This document shows, piece after piece, positions 15,848 through 23,437 of a stretch of 23,437 bases of DNA. A program made the translations under genes and the position numbers. Origin of the DNA: Fimenecus sp045602655 (GTDB lineage: Bacteria; Bacillota; Clostridia; Oscillospirales; Acutalibacteraceae); contig JAZSBY010000114.1 in the NCBI GenBank assembly GCA_045602655.1, positions 1-23,437 on the forward strand, in the 5' to 3' direction. How positions within the stretch are numbered: the first letter of the stretch is position 1; every line of letters begins with the position of its first letter. A model generated the notes under the pieces. That model saw only the letters and a list, made by a program, of their open reading frames with translations. It did no database searches and was not told the origin of the DNA.

Positions 15848-16978
15848 ATGATTAAGATGTTGTTCTTTTTGCCAACATTGGGTAATGGTGGTGCTGAAAA
15901 AGTATTAGTAAATCTTATAAATAATATGGACACCACAAAATTTGATATTACCGTAAAGACTTTGTTTGATATGGGTGAAAATCGTGAACGATTAGCATCG
16001 CATATCAAATACAAACCATGCATAAAAAAGTCGTACAAAGGTTTGACACATCTTATGAAATTTGTGTCACCAAAATTACTGCATCGCATTTTTATAAAAG
16101 ATAAATATGATATAGAAATTTCATATTTAGAGGGTATTGCCACAAGAATTATAAGTGGTTCCACAAATCCTAATACAAAAAAGATTGCTTGGGTACATAC
16201 TGAATTTGCAAGTGAAGCTTTTGCAGCACACATATATAAGAATTTTAAAGAAACAGTAAAATGCTACGAGAAATATGATGTTGTTGCTTGTGTTTCTGAA
16301 CAAGTACGTCAGCGTTTTTGTGACTTAATCGGAATTGATTCACAAAGAGTTGTTGTTCAATATAATACAAACGAAAGCGATGTTATTCGTGCACTTGCCA
16401 GTGAGCCGGTAACAGATTGCGATTTTTCTAAAGATGAATTTAACATTGTTGCCGTAGGTAAGATAATTCAGAATAAAGGATTTGACCGATTAGCTAGAAT
16501 TTTAAAGAACTTGCTTCAAGATGGCTTGAATCCACACTTTTATATCATTGGTGCAGGAGAAGACAAAGAAAAAATAGAAAAGTATTTAGCTGATGAAGGT
16601 ATCAATGACTCATTTACCTTTATTGGTTACAGAAAAAATCCGTATCAATATATCACTCATTGCGACCTTTTTGTTTGTTCAAGTTATCGTGAAGGTTTTT
16701 CAACTGCAGCAACTGAAGCTCTTATAGTTGGAACTCCTGTTTTAACGGTTGACGTATCCGGAATGGGTGAGTTGTTGGGTGAAAACGACGACTATGGTAT
16801 AATTGTTGATAACGACGATGTGGCGTTATATCAGGGTATTAAGGATTATATGCTTAACCAACAATTACAACAAAAATATAAAAAATTAGCTATTGAACGC
16901 GGTGAACGTTTTAATAAAGAAGTTACTGTCGCAGAAACAGAAAACTTATTTACAGAAATTCTTGAGAAAAAGAGGTAG
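15848..16978 (+). CDS. Glycosyltransferase family 4 (GT-B fold)
   Basis: 376 residues. The N-terminal FLPTLGNGGAEKVL acceptor-domain signature is followed by AWVHTEF, the linker strand IVAVGKIIQNKGFDRL, FYIIGAGEDK and the donor-site EX7E motif REGFSTAATEA (E282/E290). This is a retaining glycosyltransferase of the capsule type, acting on the lipid-linked repeat unit in the cytosol. ATG 15848 is preferred over GTG 15839 because GAGGTG (15836-15841) is spaced 6 bases before it and overlaps the GTG. The next gene starts 5 bases after the stop. Confidence 0.92.
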   Translation: MIKMLFFLPTLGNGGAEKVLVNLINNMDTTKFDITVKTLFDMGENRERLASHIKYKPCIKKSYKGLTHLMKFVSPKLLHRIFIKDKYDIEISYLEGIATRIISGSTNPNTKKIAWVHTEFASEAFAAHIYKNFKETVKCYEKYDVVACVSEQVRQRFCDLIGIDSQRVVVQYNTNESDVIRALASEPVTDCDFSKDEFNIVAVGKIIQNKGFDRLARILKNLLQDGLNPHFYIIGAGEDKEKIEKYLADEGINDSFTFIGYRKNPYQYITHCDLFVCSSYREGFSTAATEALIVGTPVLTVDVSGMGELLGENDDYGIIVDNDDVALYQGIKDYMLNQQLQQKYKKLAIERGERFNKEVTVAETENLFTEILEKKR

Positions 16979-16983
16979 TAAAG

Positions 16984-18060
16984 TTGCTTAAGGTTGGAAT
17001 CATTACATTTCATAGAGCTATAAATTACGGAGCAGTGCTTCAAACATATGCATTGTCTAAATATTTGAGAGAATGTGGTTACGATGTTCAGGTGTTGGAC
17101 TATCGTTGCAAGGCTATTGAAGATAGCTATAAAGTTAAATTTGCTCTCAATGCATATTCTATTAAAAGATTACTTTTAATTCCTTTCTCATCAGGTAAAA
17201 AGAAAAAGTTTTATCACTTTTTAGACGAAAATATTCCACATACAAAATCACTTTATACATATGATGATTTGTGTAAGGCAGCAGATGATTTTGATTTCAT
17301 AGTTACAGGTAGCGACCAGGTTTGGAATAGCCAATGGACATATGGTGACCATGCATATATGCTTGATTTCTGCAAAGATGAGCAGAAGGTATCTTATGCT
17401 GCAAGTATTGGAAAAGCCAATGTATCCGATGAAGAAAAAGAGCAACTTCAAAAGCACTTACAGTGTTTTAAAAGCATTTCAGTTCGAGAACAAACTGGAA
17501 AGGAATTATTGGATTCTCTCTTACAAAAAGATATTTCAGTAAATTGCGACCCTGTTGCGTTGCTTAGTAAGGAAAAATGGACAGATGTTGCAGTCTCTCC
17601 AAATGAGAAAAATTACATATTGATTTATATGTTGGTTAAATCTGACAGTTTAATGAATGCTGCGATAGAATACGGAAAGAAGACCGGCAAGCAAGTCCTT
17701 TTAATTAACGATAATTTTAGCAGAGATTACCCTGTAGTTTACAAACGAAATATTGCACCTGAAGAATTTGTAGGACTTTTTTGTAACGCAGATTGTGTGT
17801 TTACTAATTCATTCCACGGAACAATGTTTTCCATTATCTTTGAAAAAGAAGTTCACATTGAATTACAGAAATATAAAGGAGCACCAAACTCCCGTTTCAC
17901 TGATTTACTCAAACGACTTGAAATGGAAGATTGTGTTTTTGACACTCTTCAAGTTGAGAAAACTAAAGATATCAACTATGTCGCAGTTAAAGAAAAGGTA
18001 AAACAAATGCAGGACGAAACTGAAAATTATTTTGACACAGCATTCAAATCAATTAGTTAA
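16984..18060 (+). CDS. Polysaccharide pyruvyl transferase family protein (second copy), TTG start
   Basis: 358 residues. The N-terminal VGIITFHRAINYGAVLQTYA, TGSDQVWN at 108-115 and TNSFHGTMFS at about 274-283 (conserved His278) place it in the WcaK/CsaB pyruvyl transferase family. It aligns with the copy at 805-1950 but differs throughout. Translation most likely starts at TTG 16984: AGAGG (16971-16975) is 8 bases upstream and the family N-terminus begins exactly there. It would ketalise a sugar with pyruvate from phosphoenolpyruvate; some members are thought to modify other substrates, so substrate is open. A flippase follows after 18 bases. Confidence 0.9.
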   Translation: MLKVGIITFHRAINYGAVLQTYALSKYLRECGYDVQVLDYRCKAIEDSYKVKFALNAYSIKRLLLIPFSSGKKKKFYHFLDENIPHTKSLYTYDDLCKAADDFDFIVTGSDQVWNSQWTYGDHAYMLDFCKDEQKVSYAASIGKANVSDEEKEQLQKHLQCFKSISVREQTGKELLDSLLQKDISVNCDPVALLSKEKWTDVAVSPNEKNYILIYMLVKSDSLMNAAIEYGKKTGKQVLLINDNFSRDYPVVYKRNIAPEEFVGLFCNADCVFTNSFHGTMFSIIFEKEVHIELQKYKGAPNSRFTDLLKRLEMEDCVFDTLQVEKTKDINYVAVKEKVKQMQDETENYFDTAFKSIS

Positions 18061-18078
18061 ATAATTTGAGGAGAAAAT

Positions 18079-19569
18079 ATGGGAAAGTTTAAAAAATTGT
18101 TTATTAATTTAGGTACAAGTTTTTTTAGCCAATGTATTATATTGATTCTTGGCTTTGCTATTCCTAGAATCATAATGGCATCTTATGGTTCTGATACAAA
18201 CGGCTTAACAAGTACTATAACACAAATTTTCACTTATATGGCTTTGCTAGAAGCTGGAATCAGTCAGGCTACTCGCAACAAACTATTTAAGCCTATAAAA
18301 GAGGATAACAAAGAAGAAATCTCTTATTGGATGTCGGTTTCAAGACGATATTTTAGAAGAATATCCGCCGTATATTTTGCTATTGTTTTAGTACTATCAA
18401 TTGTACTTCCCTTTGTGCTTAATACCAGTGTAGGATTTTGGACAATAGCATTCTATATTCTCTTTGAGGGATTAACTAGCGTAGTTTCCTTTTATTTTAT
18501 TAATACTTGGGTTTCCTTTTTGAACTCTAAGGGAGATACATATGTTGTAAACGGTTTGACATTATTAAACAAAGTACTGTGCTATGGAGTTAAAATTGTT
18601 TTAATTCTATTTGGATTCAACATTGCTTTAATACAAGTAGGATATTTCTTGGTTTCAATACTTCAGGTTATCCTTTATTATATGTATATGAAGAAAAAAT
18701 ATAATTGGATTGATTATAAGGTTCCTGTTAAGAATGTGACATTACCTGACAGAAGGTCATATATAATCATTGAACTTGCCTGGACAATTTTTTCTTCAAC
18801 CGATATGATTTTATTATCTATATTTGTTTCGACTCAATTGGCGAGCGTATATTCGGTATATAATTTACCGATTGTTGCTTTGAATGGTTTATTGAATGCA
18901 GTTTACTGTGCACTCAATTATAATTTGGGAATCTCATATCATGAAGATATAGAAAAGTATAAAAAAATTCATGATATGTTTAATAGCATTTTTATTGGTG
19001 CAATGACAATACTTATGTCTGTTACCTATGTTTTGTTGATACCTTTTGTCAAACTGTATACAAATGGAGTAACAGATGTAAACTATATTTACCCAATACT
19101 CCCATTATTATTTTGCTTAGTGCAAATGTTATCATGGGGACGTTATGTCTCTGGAAATCTTCTTGGGGTTGCTGGAAGGATTCAGCCTGCTGTAAAAATT
19201 AATATTATTGAAGCACTAATCAAATTAATTCTATCGGTTATATTGATTCAAAAATTGGGAATAGTGGGTGCTTTAATTGCATCAATTATAGCTCTTCCAC
19301 TTAAACTTATCTATTGTAATTATGTATCAGACAAGATAATCTTAAAACGTTCTGGGAAGAAAACTCTTTTAATTTTAGGCGTTAATTTTCTTGTTTTTTT
19401 CGCTACAGTTATAGTATCAAGATTTTTAGACTTAAAAATTGACAATATCATATCGTTTGTTGTATATGGTGTTGTAGTTTTTGGTATCGTATTGTTGATT
19501 TCGGTTTTGTTGAATGTAGTTGTTAACAAAGATTTACTTAATGTTAAGAAACTGTTAAAAAAGGAGTAG
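18079..19569 (+). CDS. wzx: Wzx-type polysaccharide flippase (second copy)
   Basis: 496 residues, 12-14 membrane segments, MOP superfamily. The N-terminus FINLGTSFFSQCIILILGF and SYGSDTNGLTSTITQIFTYM, followed by LLEAGISQATRNKLFKPI, resemble the Gram-positive capsule flippases. It is quite different from the flippase at 3157 in loop sequence. It presumably exports the repeat unit assembled by the region D glycosyltransferases. GAGGAG (18068-18073) precedes the ATG. The C-terminus is basic (NVKKLLKKE) and ends 6 bases before the ThDP enzyme gene. Confidence 0.92.
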   Translation: MGKFKKLFINLGTSFFSQCIILILGFAIPRIIMASYGSDTNGLTSTITQIFTYMALLEAGISQATRNKLFKPIKEDNKEEISYWMSVSRRYFRRISAVYFAIVLVLSIVLPFVLNTSVGFWTIAFYILFEGLTSVVSFYFINTWVSFLNSKGDTYVVNGLTLLNKVLCYGVKIVLILFGFNIALIQVGYFLVSILQVILYYMYMKKKYNWIDYKVPVKNVTLPDRRSYIIIELAWTIFSSTDMILLSIFVSTQLASVYSVYNLPIVALNGLLNAVYCALNYNLGISYHEDIEKYKKIHDMFNSIFIGAMTILMSVTYVLLIPFVKLYTNGVTDVNYIYPILPLLFCLVQMLSWGRYVSGNLLGVAGRIQPAVKINIIEALIKLILSVILIQKLGIVGALIASIIALPLKLIYCNYVSDKIILKRSGKKTLLILGVNFLVFFATVIVSRFLDLKIDNIISFVVYGVVVFGIVLLISVLLNVVVNKDLLNVKKLLKKE

Positions 19570-19575
19570 TTAGCG

Positions 19576-21264
19576 ATGTTGTTGGGTTATACAAATGAAA
19601 AAAACACATTAATACTAATATCATTGTTAAAACAATATGGAATAAAAAAGGTAATAGCATCACCAGGTACAACAAATGTGTCTTTTGTTCTATCACTTCA
19701 AAATGACCCCTTCTTTCAAGTTTTTTCTGCTGTTGATGAAAGGGCAGCTGCATTTATGGCATGTGGTATGGCAGAAGAAACAGGCGAAGCCGTTGTATTA
19801 TCTTGTACTGGTGCTACTGCATCCAGAAACTACATTCCTGGATTAACAGAAGCTTACTATAAGAATCTTCCTGTATTGGCGGTTACTTCAACTCAACATA
19901 CGGGCAAATCAGGAAGCTATAGCGCTCAATTTATAGACCGTTCACAACAGTTTGTGGATATGGTAAAACATAGTGCTCAAGTAGATGTTGTTTATACCAA
20001 AGAATCGGAAGAACTTACAGTAAATGCAATCAACAAAGCTATTCATGAGCTCTTATACAATAAACCAGGACCTGTTCATATTAACCTTGCAACTACTTTT
20101 AGTAATGATTTTTCAGTAGAAGTACTACCTAATTACAGAAAGATTGGAAGAATCAATCTAGGTGATAACTTTCCTGAATTATCGGAAAAGAAAGTTGGTG
20201 TTTTTGTTGGTGCACACGAAGTGTTTGATGAAGAAACAACTGTTGCTATTGATAACTTCTGTGCAAGACATGATGCAATAGTGTTATGTGACCAGACTAG
20301 TAATTACAGAGGAAAATATCGTGTACTAGCTAGTTTAATCAATTCACAACTCTTCTTTTCGGAATCTACAATTCAATTTGACATAATAGTTTATATTGGA
20401 TATGTTTCTGGAGCCTATCTAAATATTCGCCCAAAAGAGGTATGGAGAGTTAATCCAGATGGTGAGTTTAGAGACCCTTTTAACAAACTTACACATGTAT
20501 TCAAAATGACTGAATTAGACTTTTTTGCTCATTTTAATAAAAAAACAGAGATTAAAGATAAATTACTGTCACAGTGTATAAATGAAAGAATATATATCGA
20601 ATCTAAAATACCTGAATTACCATTTTCAAATATTTGGGTTGCTCAGCATACTGCAAATCTTATCCCTGAAAGTAGTGTTATGCATTTTGGCATTTTGAAC
20701 TCATTAAGGTCTTGGAACTATTTTGAAACCCCAAAAACTGTTTCTTGTTTTTGTAATACGGGTGGATTTGGCATTGATGGTTGCCTATCTTCATTGATTG
20801 GTGCAGCACTTGTTAACGCTGATAAACAATATTATTGCATTCTTGGTGATCTGGCGTTCTTTTATGATGTTAATGTCTTGTTTGAAAAAATGCCACCAAA
20901 TATCCATATAATGATTATTAATAATGGTGTTGGTGTCGAATTTAAAAATTATAGTCATAGATGTGCTGCTTTTGGTGAAGATGCAGATCCTTTTGTAGCA
21001 GCAAAGGGTCACAATGGCTATAAATCATATGAACTAATTAAAAATATTGCCAAAAATCTTGATGTCAATTATTTAACTGCAAACACAAAAGAGGAATATA
21101 TATCAAAAGTTGAACAATGGCTTCAAACAAGTGACAAAGCAACTATTTTTGAAGTGTTTATAGAAGAAAAAAATGATACTGCTGCACTTAAAACAATAAA
21201 TATGCTTGGCATAGATTGGAAAAAACGAATCTTGAACAAAGTGCGAAGAATTTTGAGAAAGTAG
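19576..21264 (+). CDS. Thiamine-diphosphate-dependent enzyme, MenD-like, in a glycan operon
   Basis: 562 residues with the three-domain layout of ThDP decarboxylases. The N-terminal PYR domain runs to about 180, with catalytic Glu55 in AVDERAAAFMACG, at the same number as MenD's Glu55. The central domain spans about 190-340. The C-terminal PP domain has NTGGFGIDGCLSSLIGAAL (394-412), the cofactor/Mg motif GDLAFFYDVN (424-433) and IINNGVGVEF (447-456). These blocks are closest to MenD, but no other menaquinone gene is nearby and it lies between a flippase and a paralogue. A role in making or branching a glycan building block from a 2-oxo acid is inference. The tail is unusually basic (KKRILNKVRRILRK). 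AAGGAG at 19561-19566 is the ribosome-binding site. Confidence 0.85.
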   Translation: MLLGYTNEKNTLILISLLKQYGIKKVIASPGTTNVSFVLSLQNDPFFQVFSAVDERAAAFMACGMAEETGEAVVLSCTGATASRNYIPGLTEAYYKNLPVLAVTSTQHTGKSGSYSAQFIDRSQQFVDMVKHSAQVDVVYTKESEELTVNAINKAIHELLYNKPGPVHINLATTFSNDFSVEVLPNYRKIGRINLGDNFPELSEKKVGVFVGAHEVFDEETTVAIDNFCARHDAIVLCDQTSNYRGKYRVLASLINSQLFFSESTIQFDIIVYIGYVSGAYLNIRPKEVWRVNPDGEFRDPFNKLTHVFKMTELDFFAHFNKKTEIKDKLLSQCINERIYIESKIPELPFSNIWVAQHTANLIPESSVMHFGILNSLRSWNYFETPKTVSCFCNTGGFGIDGCLSSLIGAALVNADKQYYCILGDLAFFYDVNVLFEKMPPNIHIMIINNGVGVEFKNYSHRCAAFGEDADPFVAAKGHNGYKSYELIKNIAKNLDVNYLTANTKEEYISKVEQWLQTSDKATIFEVFIEEKNDTAALKTINMLGIDWKKRILNKVRRILRK

Positions 21265-21273
21265 GTTGTTCAA

Positions 21274-22197
21274 ATGACAAAAATAGAGCAATATCAGCTT
21301 TTATTAATTAATCAATTACATGAAAATGGAATCAAGCGTATAGTCTATACTTCGAGTATAAAAAATTCATTTTTTGTAAAAAATGCGTGCAAGATTATGG
21401 AGTGTTATCAATATGAAGATGCTCGTAGTGTTGCGTATATTGGAACAGGTATGATGGCCGAATCAAAAGAACCAGTTGTTATTTGTACAAATGGAGACGT
21501 CGAGTATAGAAGCTTTTGTTCGGGATTGACAGAAGCATATTATAGAGACCTAAAAATTATAGCTATTACTATTTCTGACCGTATTAAATTGGATTATAGA
21601 ATTGAAATAAAGGACACTGTTAAATACCATCAAAGAATTTCAGGGAATATTACAGAAAATCAAGCAGAAGACTATATAAATGAAGCTATTTGTGGGGAAA
21701 AGCCAAGTCATTTAGACATTGATTTGCTTGAAAATCAAGAATTTGTTAAAATTGAAAATACAGTCGTAGAAAGTGAGGTTGTGTCTCAAGAATCGTTTAA
21801 CACTTCTTGGTTGACAAAAATTATTCCAGAAAATTGCACATTATTTTTGGGTAACAATTTAAACTTTACTAAAAACCAATTTAGGTGTGATTGTTCGGTT
21901 GCAGTGTCTGGAGGTTATGAGGGCGTCTTATCTCGAACATTAGGAGCTTCACTTTGTGGAAAAAAAGAGCATTATATAGGTGTTGTTACAGAAAAAGAAT
22001 TCATTCATGATATTAATAGTTTAGGTAATCGCTTTATAAACAGCAAAATTGTTTACATAGTTTATACAAAAGCAAAAAAGAATATTGTAGTCGATTATGC
22101 TGCTGCATTATCATTTGTTTGTATAAATATTAAAGAGGGAGATAATTTGCCTAAACTTCCTAAAGCACCAACTTTAATAACTGTTGATGTAGGGTGA
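21274..22197 (+). CDS. Shortened, active-site-less paralogue of the upstream ThDP enzyme
   Basis: 307 residues with an intact reading frame. Residues 1-150 align to the PYR domain of the preceding protein (SGLTEAYYRDLKIIAITIS against PGLTEAYYKNLPVLAVTST). Residues 180-270 align to its PP domain (YEGVLSRTLGASL against IDGCLSSLIGAAL, and FIHDINSL against FFYDVNVL). The roughly 150-residue central domain and the C-terminal 90 or so residues are absent. Catalytic Glu55 is replaced by Ala50 (YEDARSVAY), GD of the Mg motif by Thr239-Glu240, and NN by Thr265-Lys266. It therefore should not catalyse ThDP chemistry on its own. A regulatory or structural partner is inferred; a decaying duplicate is the alternative. 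It starts 9 bases after the upstream stop with a weak ribosome-binding site (GTAGG). Confidence 0.82.
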   Translation: MTKIEQYQLLLINQLHENGIKRIVYTSSIKNSFFVKNACKIMECYQYEDARSVAYIGTGMMAESKEPVVICTNGDVEYRSFCSGLTEAYYRDLKIIAITISDRIKLDYRIEIKDTVKYHQRISGNITENQAEDYINEAICGEKPSHLDIDLLENQEFVKIENTVVESEVVSQESFNTSWLTKIIPENCTLFLGNNLNFTKNQFRCDCSVAVSGGYEGVLSRTLGASLCGKKEHYIGVVTEKEFIHDINSLGNRFINSKIVYIVYTKAKKNIVVDYAAALSFVCINIKEGDNLPKLPKAPTLITVDVG

Positions 22198-22231
22198 AGT
22201 TTAGATTCTTTAATTTAAAAAGGAGTTTATA

Positions 22232-23341
22232 ATGAAATACGATTATTTAGTTGTAGGTGCTGGTTTGTATGGTGCAGTTTTTGCACAGCAAATGACCGAA
22301 AAAGGAAAAAAGGTACTTGTAATCGATAAACGAAATCATATAGCAGGAAATGTATATACTGAAAAAGTTGAGGGCATTAATTTCCACAAATATGGTGCAC
22401 ATATTTTTCATACCAACAATGCGGATGTATGGAACTATGTAAATAGATTTGCTGTTTTTAATCGCTTTACAAATGCACCGGATGCAAATTACAAGGGAGA
22501 ATTGTACTCCTTGCCATTCAATATGTATACCTTTAATAAAATGTGGGGTGTCGTTACACCTGAAGAAGCACAGAAGATTATTGAAGAACAACGTAAGGAA
22601 ATAAAAGGTGAACCTCAAAACCTCGAAGAACAGGCAATTTCATTGGTTGGTCGTGATATTTACGAAAAACTTATAAAAGGATATACTGAAAAACAATGGG
22701 GTAGGGATTGTAGAGATTTACCCACATTTATTATAAAGCGATTACCAGTGAGAATGGTGTTTGATAACAACTACTTTAATGCATTGTATCAAGGTATTCC
22801 TGTTGGCGGTTACACTAAGATGGTAGAGAATATGTTGGACGGTATTGAAATAAAACTTGGTGTAGATTACCTTGAAAATAAAGAAAATTATGATTCTTTG
22901 GCAGAGAAGGTTGTTTTTACAGGTGCAATTGATGCGTATTTCAACTACTCACTTGGTAATCTTGAGTATCGTTCGGTTCGATTTGAAAATGAAATTCTTG
23001 ATATGCCTAATTTCCAAGGTAATGCAGCAGTGAATTATACTGATAGAGAAACTCCATGGACACGAATTATAGAGCATAAATGGTTTGAGTTCGGTAAGGA
23101 TGAATTTGGTAACGATTTACCGAAAACTATTATCAGTAAGGAATATAGCTCCGAATGGAATCCGGGTGACGAGCCATATTATCCGGTAAATGATGAGAAA
23201 AACGGAACTCTTTATGCAATGTATAAAGAACTTGCTGAAAAGGAAGAAAAGGTTATTTTTGGAGGCAGACTTGGTGAGTATAAATATTACGATATGGACC
23301 AGGTAATTGCCGCTTCTCTTGAACTTGCTGAAAAAATCTGA
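22232..23341 (+). CDS. glf: UDP-galactopyranose mutase
   Basis: 369 residues, a normal length for bacterial mutases. This FAD enzyme interconverts UDP-galactopyranose and UDP-galactofuranose in the cytosol. Seen directly: the FAD-binding GAGLYG at 9-14 with the following IDKRNHIAGN, GAHIFHT at 55-61, YTEKQWGRD with Trp156, RLPVRMVFDNNYF with Arg174, TPWTRIIEHK with Arg278, and GRLGEYKYYDMD near the C-terminus. The two arginines match those that bind the UDP-sugar diphosphate in characterised enzymes. AAAGGAG lies just before ATG 22232. It is the last gene of the operon and supports galactofuranose in the polymer. Confidence 0.96.
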   Translation: MKYDYLVVGAGLYGAVFAQQMTEKGKKVLVIDKRNHIAGNVYTEKVEGINFHKYGAHIFHTNNADVWNYVNRFAVFNRFTNAPDANYKGELYSLPFNMYTFNKMWGVVTPEEAQKIIEEQRKEIKGEPQNLEEQAISLVGRDIYEKLIKGYTEKQWGRDCRDLPTFIIKRLPVRMVFDNNYFNALYQGIPVGGYTKMVENMLDGIEIKLGVDYLENKENYDSLAEKVVFTGAIDAYFNYSLGNLEYRSVRFENEILDMPNFQGNAAVNYTDRETPWTRIIEHKWFEFGKDEFGNDLPKTIISKEYSSEWNPGDEPYYPVNDEKNGTLYAMYKELAEKEEKVIFGGRLGEYKYYDMDQVIAASLELAEKI

Positions 23342-23437
23342 CAAAAGTTATAGATGCACTTTTATCTATATGCTTTGTGTGTATTATATTTAAATATCTA
23401 ATTAGTAAAATCACCGAAGTCAGGACCTCCGGCTAAG
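23342..23437. other. Non-coding end of window after glf
   Basis: No gene is seen in these 96 bases. A weak 7-bp A/T stem (23349-23355 with 23364-23370) lacks a T-run. The last bases, GACCTCCGGCTAAG, are abruptly G+C-rich and look like the left arm and loop of a hairpin whose right arm lies beyond the window, possibly the operon terminator. Confidence 0.4.

Noticed and set aside
19576..21264. Annotation as menaquinone MenD
   Set aside because: No menaquinone genes adjacent, a degenerate paralogue next door and a flippase/glf context argue for a separate role, although the motifs are MenD-like.
22247..22618. 123-codon - strand frame inside glf
   Set aside because: Antisense to the conserved FAD-binding region of UDP-galactopyranose mutase; no supporting signals.
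23349..23370. 7-bp inverted repeat after glf as a terminator
   Set aside because: The stem is nearly all A/T and is not followed by a T-run.
1..23437. Mobile elements, CRISPR, tRNA or rRNA
   Set aside because: No transposase or integrase, no regularly spaced repeats and no cloverleaf or rRNA sequence were recognised on either strand.

Overview
The window is a low-GC, AT-rich stretch with strong Shine-Dalgarno sites, mostly ATG starts and tight co-directional gene spacing. This suggests a Gram-positive Firmicute, most likely an anaerobic gut or rumen Clostridium-type organism (inference from gene families and composition; no marker gene is present). Nearly all of it is one cell-surface polysaccharide (capsule/exopolysaccharide) locus. 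The initiating sugar-phosphate transferase and chain-length regulators are not in the window and presumably lie upstream. No rRNA, tRNA, IS element or CRISPR array was seen.

Region A (1-8139, + strand): a 5'-truncated GT4-type glycosyltransferase, a polysaccharide pyruvyl transferase, an iron-sulfur F420 hydrogenase/dehydrogenase beta-type protein, a Wzx flippase, then the three-gene set capE-capF-capG. That set makes UDP-N-acetyl-L-fucosamine from UDP-GlcNAc. The region ends at a bidirectional hairpin terminator (8145-8177).

Region B (8186-9789, - strand): a two-gene island in the opposite orientation, an S24/S26 serine peptidase with a Ser/His dyad followed by a PF14907-type nucleotidyltransferase. 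A 558-bp gap (9790-10347) carries two divergent near-consensus promoters with an A/T-rich inverted repeat between them. The - promoter would give a leader of about 370 nt.

Region C (10348-12963, +): a GT2 glycosyltransferase, an EpsG-type Wzy polymerase, a strong hairpin, and a VanZ-family membrane protein.

Region D (13096-23341, +, own promoter at 12993-13021): nine closely spaced genes. They are a GT2 with galactofuranosyltransferase-like motifs, an O-acyltransferase, a GT32 glycosyltransferase, a GT4 glycosyltransferase, a second pyruvyl transferase, a second Wzx flippase, a MenD-like thiamine-diphosphate (ThDP) enzyme, a shortened active-site-less paralogue of it, and UDP-galactopyranose mutase (glf). 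Together the genes predict a surface glycan containing L-FucNAc and galactofuranose, decorated with O-acyl and probably pyruvate ketal groups.

The most unusual item is the adjacent pair 19576-21264 / 21274-22197. The first is a MenD-like enzyme that keeps its catalytic Glu and cofactor motifs. The second aligns to its N- and C-terminal domains but lacks the middle domain, the catalytic Glu and the NN cofactor motif. This looks like an enzyme/pseudoenzyme pair of unknown chemistry dedicated to glycan synthesis. Other points of interest are the reversed peptidase/nucleotidyltransferase island, the hairpin in front of vanZ, and recurring basic C-terminal tails on many of the proteins.
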